Assembly: GCA_027943335.1 (NCBI GenBank)
Contig: BSBK01009267.1
Span: 186,001 to 250,000, forward strand
Length of the DNA stretch: 64,000 nt
Source of the DNA: Chamaecyparis obtusa
Lineage: Eukaryota; Streptophyta; Pinopsida; Cupressales; Cupressaceae
Direction: 5' to 3'
Shown here: positions 22,404 through 32,990 of the stretch, in pieces
Layout: every line of letters begins with the position of its first letter
How positions within the stretch are numbered: position 1 is the stretch's first letter
Translations under genes and position numbers: made by a program
Notes under the pieces: generated by a model
Seen by the model: the letters and a program-made list of their open reading frames with translations, nothing else
The model's database searches: none
Told to the model about the DNA's origin: nothing

Positions 22404-22886
22404 ATTGGGGCTCTCCAGAACCATCTAAAGATGGAACTCGTGCCACCCATGCAGTGTCATATGGAGAAATGGAAGTTTCACCATCTTCTATTTATTGAAA
22501 CATGTTTTTTATCATCTGTATACACTTTTCCATTTCCATCGCCTCCTTACCCAACTGTCCATATTATTCACATAAACAATTGTCAAATCTGATTCAATGC
22601 TTCAACCCTTTTAAGATTTTACAAGGCAAAAAATAAGAATCACCTGAAGGTTTTGCCTCTCCTCAACCTTGACATTTTCATCAATTGGGAGAAGATCGAT
22701 TTGAAACGTATTTTTTGCAACTTCAACTTCAGATTAACTGATTAATTGATAATTAGCATCCTCTAACCTAATAAAATGCCTTAAAAACAAAGCAGATATG
22801 ATCATTTTGACGTATTCGAAGAAGAGAGTTACCTCGAGCTACTGATTTTGCAATTGTAAGGCGACCACCATCATTTTTGCAATAAT
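22404..22886 (-). pseudogene. CPS: second CPS copy: 5' exons only, truncated by copia insertion
   Basis: Three exon remnants match the CPS gene at 32949-39162 with the same splice phases: 22886-22833 (54 nt, same length as the other copy), 22726-22644 (83 versus 89 nt) and 22554-22404 (start of the exon with [10 protein letters not shown]). Non-coding homology continues to about 23045. In the last exon a TAA at 22492-22494 replaces the Ser codon before IEDGE. The exon stops in the Gly-rich loop at the copia LTR; the rest would lie left of the copia element, outside the window. This is a dead duplicate. Confidence 0.85.
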
Positions 22887-23045
22887 CTGAGTGTTTCCAA
22901 TGTCAGACTTGTATGAAGAATTCAAAATATTCGCATGGTAAAAGGTCAGTCATATTTTCTTGCATACAAAATAGAGCAGCTTCAACGCTCAATCCAATAA
23001 TTAAATGAAAGTTTACTTTGAATAGCATATCTAAGAGCATCCAAT

Positions 23046-24600
23046 GAATTTGACTACTTTGCCTCAGAACTATGCTAAAAAAGAAACATAAAATAATACT
23101 AAAAATATAGACTATTGCTATGGCATGTTGGAGAGAGATTTGGCAAAATTCTTAACATGAAAGAGAAACAAAATTGGTGACTGTAGAATGGCAGACAACA
23201 AGTCAGTCGCAAACAAGACTCCTTAAATTAATTCATTTAGATAAAACATGTTAGACATTAAAGCTAAAGTAAAAAGGTAGAACATCATGCTTACATCTTG
23301 TGAATGCAAATGACGCAGTGCATTTGGGAACAAGTGGTGACGCCCTTGGACAAATTTCATGCACTTTCTGGAGGAGGACAGAATCCAATAGTCTGTAATG
23401 AACAAAAAAAATCATTATCTTCAGATATTTAGGTAATTGTTATATACGTGCTATTTAAGAAACGTTAAGGGGGAATGTAAAAGAATCACGAATACAGAGA
23501 GTTTCAAAGATTCTCTGTTATACTCACTATTTAAGAAACACTAAAGGGAAATGTAAAAGAATCACGAATACAAAGAGTTTCAGAGATTCTCTGTCCCTAA
23601 ATGAAAATAGCCAATAAATTCACAATATTATTTGTCAAATTTTCATATATGCCATTTTGGCCAACTTGTCAGTGTCTCACTATTTTGGTCCCCACAATTC
23701 CCAATGCATCCAAAAGAATGAAATATATTCGAAGGACATGGGTATGGTGTAAATCACAAAAAAAATTAGAAAAAGTAATGCATTTTTTCAATTTCAAAAT
23801 ATAACTTTATTTTTTGTCTTTAGAGCATTTTGTATGGAGTTTAGCCAGTGCTAATTTGAAAGTTCTCCTAATATAAATACAACGTTAAATTTAAAATTGA
23901 TAAAGTTTAATTATTGTCACTTTGATTTATTGGAATAAATATAGATGATACAAGTGTACTTATATATTTATTTTATAATTAATTTTAAGGGTTAGGTATA
24001 CAATTGATTTGTATATAAGAAATAGAGATGGAATCAATATTTAAAAGATATAAGGAATTGAAAATATATGGTTAGGTATATAATTTCAAATATGCTAGAT
24101 TTAGACTCTTAAAATATAGTTGCAGCTAACCTTAAAAATTCATATGCCAACTCTTACCCAACTTAATTTAATATATGATGAATTGTTCAATAGGATAAAA
24201 TAAGACATAAAATAAAGTTGAATGACTAAACATATAGACCATATAAATTTAGCTTGCATTGCAATCAATACAATGTTATGCATAGTTTTGTATTTTTACA
24301 CATTTAAAGTTTTATTATGCAAGATAAAATTTGAGAGCTCGACTTTGTAGCCTCCAAGGTAATTCTTAGTTGTCATATGAATAATCCATCATGTAGCCTC
24401 CAAACATTCAAATTAAGAATATAGAACTTTGTTGAACATATTGTTGTCATTAATGTGAAAGGTGTTGTCATTGATGTCATATAGTTGAGTTATGTCACAG
24501 TATTTGAGAAGACCAAAGGATATGGTAGTATTTTTTAATAACTTTCTTAATTTTATCATCATATATATGGATCAATTGTTTATTATTGTCCTATATTTTT
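23046..24600. other. AT-rich intergenic DNA with a short tandem repeat
   Basis: No gene recognised. The stretch holds a two-copy tandem repeat (23451-23594), listed separately, and otherwise very AT-rich sequence. Confidence 0.5.
23451..23594. repeat. 76-bp tandem repeat, two copies
   Basis: CTATTTAAGAAACRYTAAGG starts at 23451 and again at 23527. Both copies share the GTAAAAGAATCACGAATACA block and end in TTCTCTGT, with few differences. Confidence 0.75.
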
Positions 24601-24639
24601 GTGAAGGTGTGAAAGTTTTTGTGATAGGTGTTAGCTCCC

Positions 24640-25110
24640 TAAATCAAGAACAAGAAGACTATGGAAAGACGTCCTAAACCTCAAAGTTTCAGTGGTAGTT
24701 TTTTTATTGTGGAAAGTATGGACATACAACCTCAGATTGAAGAAGAAAGAATCAAGATCCTAGAGGTAAGAGAAATTATCATGTCTCAGATAGGCTCAAT
24801 GGTGTGAGAAGGATAAATGATTCTACCATAAGGAAAATAGGTAGATGTCCATGTGCTATGATGAGGAATGATGATAGTAATAAGAAGATTGTCATATGTC
24901 TCAGATGCAATATATCTACAAAAATTGTTGAATATTGAAGAGACATGCAAGTAGATGAGTTTGATCCAACAGAGATGAATAGGGACATATACAAAGAGAA
25001 CAAGGAAATGGAGAAGGAGAAGAAAGACGGAAAGAGACAGAAGCACAAAAGAAGGGTCAAGACAAAGAAAAGAAAGGATGTTGTCAGAAAAGTTCCTACT
25101 CTTTTGGAGG
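24640..25110 (+). pseudogene. degraded copia gag remnant
   Basis: The translated plus strand shows a half zinc knuckle (FYCGKYGHTTSD followed by a stop) and a Lys/Glu-rich tail with many charged residues. This suggests a decayed gag nucleocapsid region. A purine tract with GGGGGAG lies near 25219. Evidence is limited to these motifs. Confidence 0.35.
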
Positions 25111-25365
25111 TAAGTTAGGGGTCATTACCCCTCCTGATCAAAACTAAGATGTGGAGGATCACATCTATTATACTTAAAAGAATAAATCATTCAACATGAT
25201 TGATGTATAGAGGCTGCTACTCAGGGGGAGTAGTAATCATGATAAGGAAAAAAAATTGGTGTGAAGTTGAGTGTTTGAAAAGAGAATTGCAAGGAAATGC
25301 AAAAATCAATGAGTTAGGTCCTTGATGTTTGATCAAAAGTTGGATGTATTTTAGTGGCTTAGAAG

Positions 25366-26848
25366 TGTTGGCATAACTAATTATGGTAAGTGATGAGATG
25401 ATGCATGATACAAATATGGTGATTGAGATGATTAGTTATTGTTTTGTCATTGATGTCAAGTATTGACCTAGTGTTCTTAGTGTATTATCAATTATGTGAG
25501 AAGAATGAATACTATATTTCAAGTGGTTCCAATGGTTTCAATTCTTAAGGGAGATTTGGAGATGTCTCTGGATGATAACTGTATAACCGCAACTGTTGAA
25601 TGTATTATTTGTGTAATTTATAAATATTGAAGTGTGACAGTGAAACTGCTAGAACAAGCTATGACTAGCAAAGAATGATTTGATTGGTTTATCAAATCTA
25701 TGGTGAGATAGGTGACACAATCATAGAATTATGTTTCTAATGCTATGTTGAGTTCATGGCTATGGGCTTAACTAATTTGGTTGATCGGTAAGCATGTTTT
25801 GAGGATACAAAAGTTGTTTCAGTGACCCGTGACAATGTTTTTGTGTTACTGATGGTAGATCTTTTGTTGGTGATCGGTGATCATATTGTGATGAAGGATT
25901 TGAATTCCAAATATCATGCTGATGTGTCTAATATCGTTTATGGTGATGAGTTGTCATTACATTGATCAAGGTAGATCATTTTATCAAGATGAAGGTTGAG
26001 TTGGTCAAAATATGTTTGACTATTCTTGATAAGATTAATTGTTTGGATCTATCTTATGGCCAACATGTTAGGTAAAGATGGTTTTTACATTGGGATATGC
26101 ATTTTGGCATGATATCTCTAGTTGTGAAGATTGGAAAATTAATTTCAATGTGTTGGATGAGGTGTTAAGTTAGTGGAACATTTTACCACTTGAGCAGTCA
26201 TATTTATATCATGAAATCAAAGATTTATATGAGTAGATCGTGATTGTGGAGGTGCGATCAAGCCAAGGTATTATAGAGTTATCTAAGGATAGGTTGTATG
26301 CATTAAAAAGGATTTAATCAAGCAAAGGTGTTTCTATTTACAAAACCAATCTACTTCTTGTATCCTAACAATTAAAGTAGGCTAAATCCCTTAATCAAGC
26401 AGATCCTGATAGATCTTTTATGTAAAACCTTTAACACAATGACACTTTAGATAATGTTTGAAGTCCTCTACCAAAGCTACTCCTAACAAAGTAATTATCC
26501 TAATACGGATAGAGGTAAATCCCATAACTAGGTTGCACCTAGTAGTATCTTTGTAAAACTTCTAACAGGATTAAGCTCCTAACAAGGCGTACTTTAGAAG
26601 AGTAAAAAATTTGTGAGTCTCATCTCACACATGGTGTTCACCTATTTGGGTTTCCATAGAAAAATTTCTATACATTATGTGTTGCATGTTTTATGATGGA
26701 TGATGTTTATTTGGTTTAAGTCTCATTTTCTTATCAATCGGTAAACTTGTGAATGTTATCTTTGAACATTAAAGAAGTTAAAAAGTATTAGATATCTAGA
26801 TTATCGATTCACCCCCCTCTCAGTAATCTTGGAACCTTAGCACTAACA
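25366..26848 (+). repeat. copia LTR, about 1.48 kb
   Basis: It begins TGTTGG and ends ...CACTAACA after the CACCCCCCTCTCAGT stretch typical of this copia LTR type, also seen at the end of the LTR at 57288-58770 (TCACCCCCTCTCAG). The following ACTGTCATCAGATC looks like a decayed TTGGTATCAGAGC primer-binding site. Internal copia remnants follow, so this is a 5' LTR. Confidence 0.65.
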
Positions 26849-27089
26849 ACTGTCATCAGATCTTTGGTCCTCTTTGTGGAGAAGCTTATCGGCTTGAGGT
26901 CAAGGTCTAAGAATGATGAGAAAGGAAGGTCCTAAGTTCATAAGGGAGAGATAATCAATGTAGAGTGGTAGAATGAAACTTTATCTTAAAGTATGGGTAG
27001 CCAGTATTGGAATCATGTTGTTAACCAGTATGTTATTCCAACCAGTCCTCTCAATGCAAATAAGCTAAGGGAACAACAAGATATTACTA

Positions 27090-27590
27090 TAGCTATAGAA
27101 TCCATTGCCTGCAAGTACATTTTCTAATGCAAAGTTTGTTGATATCCAAGATCTTGAAACTACCTATGATTTGTTACATAAATTGAAGTTGCATGGTGGA
27201 GACAAACATGTGCAAAAAGATAAGGTTGGAAACGTAAAATGAAAATTTGATGACATGGATAGCTAGAAAAGGATGTTTACATTGAGCAATTGGATGACTT
27301 TCAATTATCACAAGATTTGGATATGGTATGTAGGCTAAAAAGGGCACTTTATGGACTCAAACAAGCTCTTAAAGATTAGCATGCTAGATTGGATAAACAT
27401 TTTCTACAACATAATTTCAAGAAAGGTACTAGAGATAAAAATCTATATTTCAAGGTCAAAGATAAAATTTTGATATTGGTAGTATGCGTTGATGATATCA
27501 TAATTAAAGGAGATAATGAAGTGTGTAAGATATTTGTTTGGGAAATACAAAGCGAGTTTTAAATGTCCATGATTGGTTAGTTTACATGAT
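27090..27590 (+). pseudogene. copia deletion derivative: gag joined to reverse transcriptase
   Basis: A gag segment (NAKFVDIQDLETTYDL, KLHGGDKHVQKDKV, KFDDMD) is followed within about 50 bases by reverse transcriptase motifs (RALYGLKQAL, HARLDKHFLQHNF, VCVDDIIIKGDN). Protease and integrase are absent. VDD, the catalytic pair, survives, but stops interrupt the frame. It follows the LTR at 25366-26848 in the same orientation and is probably its internal region. Confidence 0.7.
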
Positions 27591-27599
27591 GAAAAGGAA

Positions 27600-28132
27600 A
27601 GTAATGCAAGGTGGTAGATTACTCCTTCTTTTTAAACTTGCACGCTCAGAAGGAAGATGTCCCAATAAGCTCAAGTAGGAACTAAGCATTGACCAAGACA
27701 ATAATCCTTTGTCAAAATCTATAAATTATTAAATGGAAAGAGAGAAATGAAAATAATATTGTAGTGTAGAAAGCTAAATAGGTAAATATAGATAGATCTG
27801 GAAATTACAAACTGACAACTAACTATCAAAATTAGAAATGACCTGAATTGAGGTCCAGACTACTATACTGACCTATGATTTCAATTTGGGATGAAGTTGC
27901 AAGGTACAAAATGTGTCAAAAATTTTGTACCTAGGAACAAAAAATTTCAAACATTCTATTCCTTGTACTTTTGGTTGGAATTTGTAGAGTCTCTCTGATA
28001 GTTCTTGATTTGTCTAGAAAAGATCTGATAACTTTGTCACCTTTTCCTCCACACAAAAAAATTGAGAAAATGTTGGGTGAAATGGGTTTTCCTTGGTCAA
28101 ACCCCTTTTTAAGAATCAAACTTGAAAATGGA
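27600..28132. other. no gene recognised
   Basis: Non-coding sequence between copia remnants and the TIR element. No motif supports a feature. Confidence 0.5.
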
Positions 28133-29125
28133 GGGTGAACCCACAATAGTGGGTTACACTTTTTTCCCTAAATGGACACTGAACTCTACATTTTCAAAAA
28201 AACTTTCAGATTCAAATGCATATTGTCGTTTAACCATTTGAAATCAGAAGATGAAGTAAATTAGAGTCTTTTAGGATTTTCTGTCTAGATTCTAAATATA
28301 TTTGTTCTTATTTTTGAATTAATTTGAATGGTTTTTTCTTTCTCCCACGAAAACTGGTATGTTGCTAAAAATGTAATTTTCAAAGAGTTACATTGTTTTC
28401 ATAGAGCATTACTTTTTTTCCAAAACAAATATCAATGAGTTTGTTTCAAATTTAGTTTTGTAACATCCATATGGAGGACATGCAATTGGTTTGATGACAT
28501 TATCATGATTATTGCATATTTTATCAATGTTTGAAGTTGACTAAACCGTAATTTTTGACATAACTTGACTACATAGCTTATAACTTGTCGTGTATTTGTC
28601 CAATTTAATTTTTATTTTTTTTGATAGAAAAAGAACTTCAATAACTAAGAAAAAAATATTTTTTACAATTTTTTTTTCTCTCATTTACTATTTTTCCATA
28701 AGCATCAAACATAGACTTAGACATAGGGTGAAATATATATGTTTAGTAAAACTAAAAATACAAAGTCATAATAAACTTAATATATATTAACATTATAATC
28801 ATTCGAAATATTTTTCTCAATAGTACCATACTACATGGATAGGTTTGTCAAATGAATTCATTTGATTTTCCAAATGATAAAGTCGGAGTGATTTTTTGTC
28901 AGCATTTTAATAGGTGCGAAGGAGACTCCATTGTAGCTATGAATGAGGAGTATGGATGTTATATCAATGTTTTATTTTATGTAAGAGGCTTTGAGCTAAC
29001 CATTTGTAATTAATTCATTCAAATGGAACCTCTCAAGGATCAAATCATCATATTTTATAAAAGTGTGTTATTTGAGAAAAAAATGGCATGTCTAAAAAAG
29101 TGTAACCCACTATTGTGGGGTCACC
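28133..29125. mobile_element. non-autonomous DNA element with 32-bp terminal inverted repeats
   Basis: The left end (28133-28165) reads GGGTGAACCCACAATAGTGG and the right end (29094-29125) is its reverse complement over about 32 bases with one mismatch. CCCACAATAGTGGG inside the repeat is itself nearly palindromic. The 0.93 kb interior has no transposase frame. I did not find a convincing target duplication, so the superfamily is not assigned and the exact ends could shift. Confidence 0.65.
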
Positions 29126-32100
29126 TTGGAAGGAAACTACATAAAGAAATATATGTAAAAAGGTAAATTTTTTATTCACCTTGTATAAACCCTCATGAAC
29201 AGAAGTATAAGTCACTGATTTTTGTGAAGATGCTTTAATGTTTCTTGAATTGAAAGTGTTGACCTTGGAATGTATAATGAAATCAAGGATTCCTTCATAA
29301 ATGTATGGATCTATGAATGCCACTCCTAGATCTTCAATGAAAATATGCTTGATAACAACTTTTAATGAAGGAGGGAAATATAAAGATGGATAAATAAAGG
29401 ATCTCCTTAGGTTATTGTCAGCTTGTCTACCTGGCCTTCATGGGAGAGAATCAATTTTTTAAAATGGAGAAGATTTCCTTCATTTTTTTATGGATGGTTG
29501 AAGAAAATTAGATCTTGGATGCTTTCTTTTCAAATATTGAATTCTCCTTGCATGCTTGAATTCTCTTGAAATCTTGATTATGGCTGCATATAGATCTTGT
29601 TAGTCTCCAAAATGAGGAGAGATAGGGTGTTTATATACCTCATTACATATTTTGAGATTTAAAATTAATTCAACTCAACCACGAGATCTAATTTCCCACC
29701 AAAACCCTGACATAGGGCTCCTGGCCAAGTTTGAGCCAAAACAAGTGGGAAGATAATGTCTCAAACATTATGTTCTTGGGTATATAATTTTTGAAATGTT
29801 ATGTACCAAGGAAAATAAGCTAAAACTTTGACTGGGTGTTAGGATAATGGGCCAGATTCAAGAAAAGAAGAATTAGGTTGCTAGGCTCAAGCATAATGGA
29901 TATTGAATCTCCAAATCACCATAATGGACACTGAATTTTTAATATAGTGTTGCCCCCTGCAACAAACTAGCCAATTTTTTTTAATATAGAAAATGCTTGA
30001 GTAAAAGCCTTGTTCAAAAGCACAATTTTTGATGTACTATAGAGGATTTTATTAAGCCTATGAAATGTCTCCCTTGCACCTCCTCTATTCAAATGTTTCT
30101 ATTTAAAATAGTGGTGTTGGACTATATCACTTATTTTGAGAAGTTTTCTCTTATTGGTAGATGTAACTACCCATGTGTTCTCTAATAGCACCATAATCTT
30201 GGATATTTTAACACTAGAACTTACATTTTTCTGGTATGACAGAAACCTATCCTAGTGCTTATGATTTTTTTGTTATTTTTTTTTATTCTATATATGATAG
30301 AGATTTTGTCCCATCCTTGGGTGTTTGGAGATGCGATTCTTTTTTCCCATCCCTTCATCCTTGGACCACCTCTTTTAACCCCCAAGTGGTTCATGTTAGG
30401 TTTTCCCTTACTTAGCCTAGACTTGAGTCTAACTCCCTTTTCAATTATGGCATAATAGTGTATATGAATCTATTGAATTTTTTTTGTGTCCCTCCATCAT
30501 GGTTGGAACTAATAATAGTCTCTTCTACCACACCTCCTTTTTGAAGATTTTAGTTTATTTAGACATTTTTAAACCTATTCCTACTGAGATCTCTTTTTGG
30601 GTAAGTGATATGCACTAGAGAGATCCTAGATCACAAAATAGTCTCATTTATATATGTAGATTCTTCTTTGTAACTAGGCACATGGCTTCCTCTCATCCTC
30701 ATGGTTCTAGAACTCACTTCTCTCATACTTGTGGAAAAATGTTAATCAATTTCATCTAACAATCTTCCCTATAAACTTAGATTCTAATCCTGATTCTAAG
30801 GTAGACTCCATCCGCCCTCCTTAATTTATAATCATTCTTTGATGAATTTTACTAGCTTAGCTCAGGTTTCTTCTCTAGTAACCCCTATTGCTTTGATGAA
30901 TATTATTCTTTCTGTGGTGGCTTGTAATAGTCTAGTTCAAGTTGCTTCTTTATAAATCCCTATTACTTTGATGGATGTTATTCTTGTAGAGGCCCCTTCT
31001 TTGGGTGTTTCCCTTATGAATAGTAATGCTAATTGTGACCCTCTAGTTCCTTTTGATGTCATCTCAAGTAAGGGTATAACCATGTCTATAGTTTAGGGTT
31101 TCATCTCTTAGAGTGGAGGTTTCTACTTTTAGGGTCAAAATCTTGCCTGTCTGACTTATCTACCTCTTCTCGTGGCTCTAGAAGTATTGCACCACTTGCA
31201 CTTGAAGAGGTGAATGCTTCTTCTTTGACAATCATTCTATAAAAGAAAAGATCAATCCCTTTTTTTAAAAATGTGAGTTTATTTAGTTAGGCCCACTTCT
31301 TGGCCCCAACTCTAATCTTCACTAGGTATTTGTATTGTTTTATTGTATAACTATTTTTGAAATAATCTTTGTTTCATTTGGTTAATTTTAAGTTGGCCTC
31401 AACTTTATTGTTTGGAGTATCATTTTAATCCATCTATGCTCTCTATTCTAATTTGGGTTTAGATGTTTTGTTCAAATTTGTAATGAATTTGAGAGATTTC
31501 ATACTAAATTTAATAAAGAATAACTTTGTACATCTTTTATCAACAATAAATTTTGCTGTTCAACTTTGGGTTTCTAGTCACTGTAAAACTAATTTTCCTC
31601 TAATAAAAAAAGAAGAATTTATTCAATTTAAGAGTGAGAAATTTATTGGCTATAGATGCATTATAAATATATTCATGTTGTTCTTCATGATCTTTCAAAT
31701 GCCTATCAAAATGAGCATATTAGAAAATACATCAATATGATTGGATTAAGTAGCCATGCTAGGATTTTGATCATAATTATCCCTTCAGATAGGATGAGTA
31801 GAGTCTCAAGAAACATGTGGCAAGGAAATGATATGGCTAAGAGATAGAGAGAAGAAGCAATATAGATAAACTTGTGTGTTTATTTTACACAAGAATTTAT
31901 CTTGTAAAATAATTATTACATTTATTATAATTTAATATAACCACGACTATTATATAAGAGAAAAGGACCTAGATATATAATATCCATCATTATAATGAAA
32001 TTATATTTTAAAATTCTTTAAACATAGCTAATTGTCTATGTTAAATTAATCAATCATTTTAATATTTACTTATTTATTTATCAAACTTAAAAAAACAAAT

Positions 32101-32550
32101 ATAATATCAATGAGTTTGATTTTATTTTTAATTTTTTCACATCTAAATAAATAATATACTACTTATTATTTATAGTACATGAAATTATATAATTGTTTTA
32201 CAATTGAATCTTTAATTTTTGAAATGTGAATGACGAATTTATAATCATCCTCAAATAAATTTAATTACCAATCATTTCATATTATTTTTTATAGCTGATA
32301 CTATAGTAGAACTGCAAGCTAATTTAGTTGTCTTCATATTAGAAATACCTATCCTACTGCAAACAAAATGTATACTCTTACATGATTTGAACTAAACTTA
32401 TGACCTCTCTTTCAAGAATATTAGACTAATTCAAACATAATAGTAGATAATAATTTTCCTTTGTCATTTTCTAGATGGAATGTCTCACAGACTTAATAAA
32501 GACAAAAACATGTTGCCAGGAGCATCTTTGCTGGTTTGCATGTCGAGTAA
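29126..32550. other. AT-rich intergenic DNA
   Basis: No gene or clear transposon motif recognised in this 3.4 kb stretch. Short frames here have no family resemblance. 31860-32460 is particularly AT-rich. Confidence 0.5.
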
Positions 32551-32552
32551 CA

Positions 32553-32990
32553 ATTGGGACAAGTACAGACCACACATGCTGATCCCTATTCTAAGCATTC
32601 GGATAAAAGAAAGAGGACAGCGACGTTGGGTTAAAAGTATTCCACAAAATATACAAAAAAACTCTTCATTTAGTTGATGGAAATGACGAGGAGATGGACA
32701 AGCGGCCCCCATGTTTATATGCGTTAGACAACAGGCTGGAAGAGAACCATGTCCAGCAACAAGTACAAGTATAGACCACACATTCTGATCCATATTCAAA
32801 GCATTCGGATAAAAAGCAACGAGGACAGAGACGTTGGATTAAAAGTATTCCACAAAATAAACAAAACTCTTCATGTAGTTGATGGAAACGGCGAAGAGAT
32901 GGACAAGCGCCCGCCATGTTTACCTGCCCCGGTCCAAACAGGGTCGACCTACTTGGTGTAGACCACAGGCTGGAAGAGAACCATGTCCAC
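32553..32990. repeat. tandem duplication of the CPS 3' end
   Basis: About 205 bases are repeated with an offset of 206 (for example GACCACACAT at 32568 and 32774, and CAGGCTGGAAGAGAACCATG at about 32741 and 32968). The right copy contains the true last codons and stop of the CPS gene; the left copy carries a partial echo of them with a small deletion and so is 3' flanking debris. Confidence 0.8.

Noticed and set aside
24779..25060. Hydrophobic minus-strand frames resembling a membrane protein
   Set aside because: They are antisense to a Lys/Glu-rich plus-strand gag remnant; purine-rich coding DNA reads as hydrophobic on the other strand.
29048..29323. 91-codon minus-strand frame
   Set aside because: It straddles the right inverted repeat of the TIR element and has no family resemblance.
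32480..32799. Overlapping 65- and 104-codon frames on opposite strands
   Set aside because: They fall in the duplicated CPS 3' flank; repetition of similar text in the neighbouring frame reflects the DNA duplication, not a protein family.
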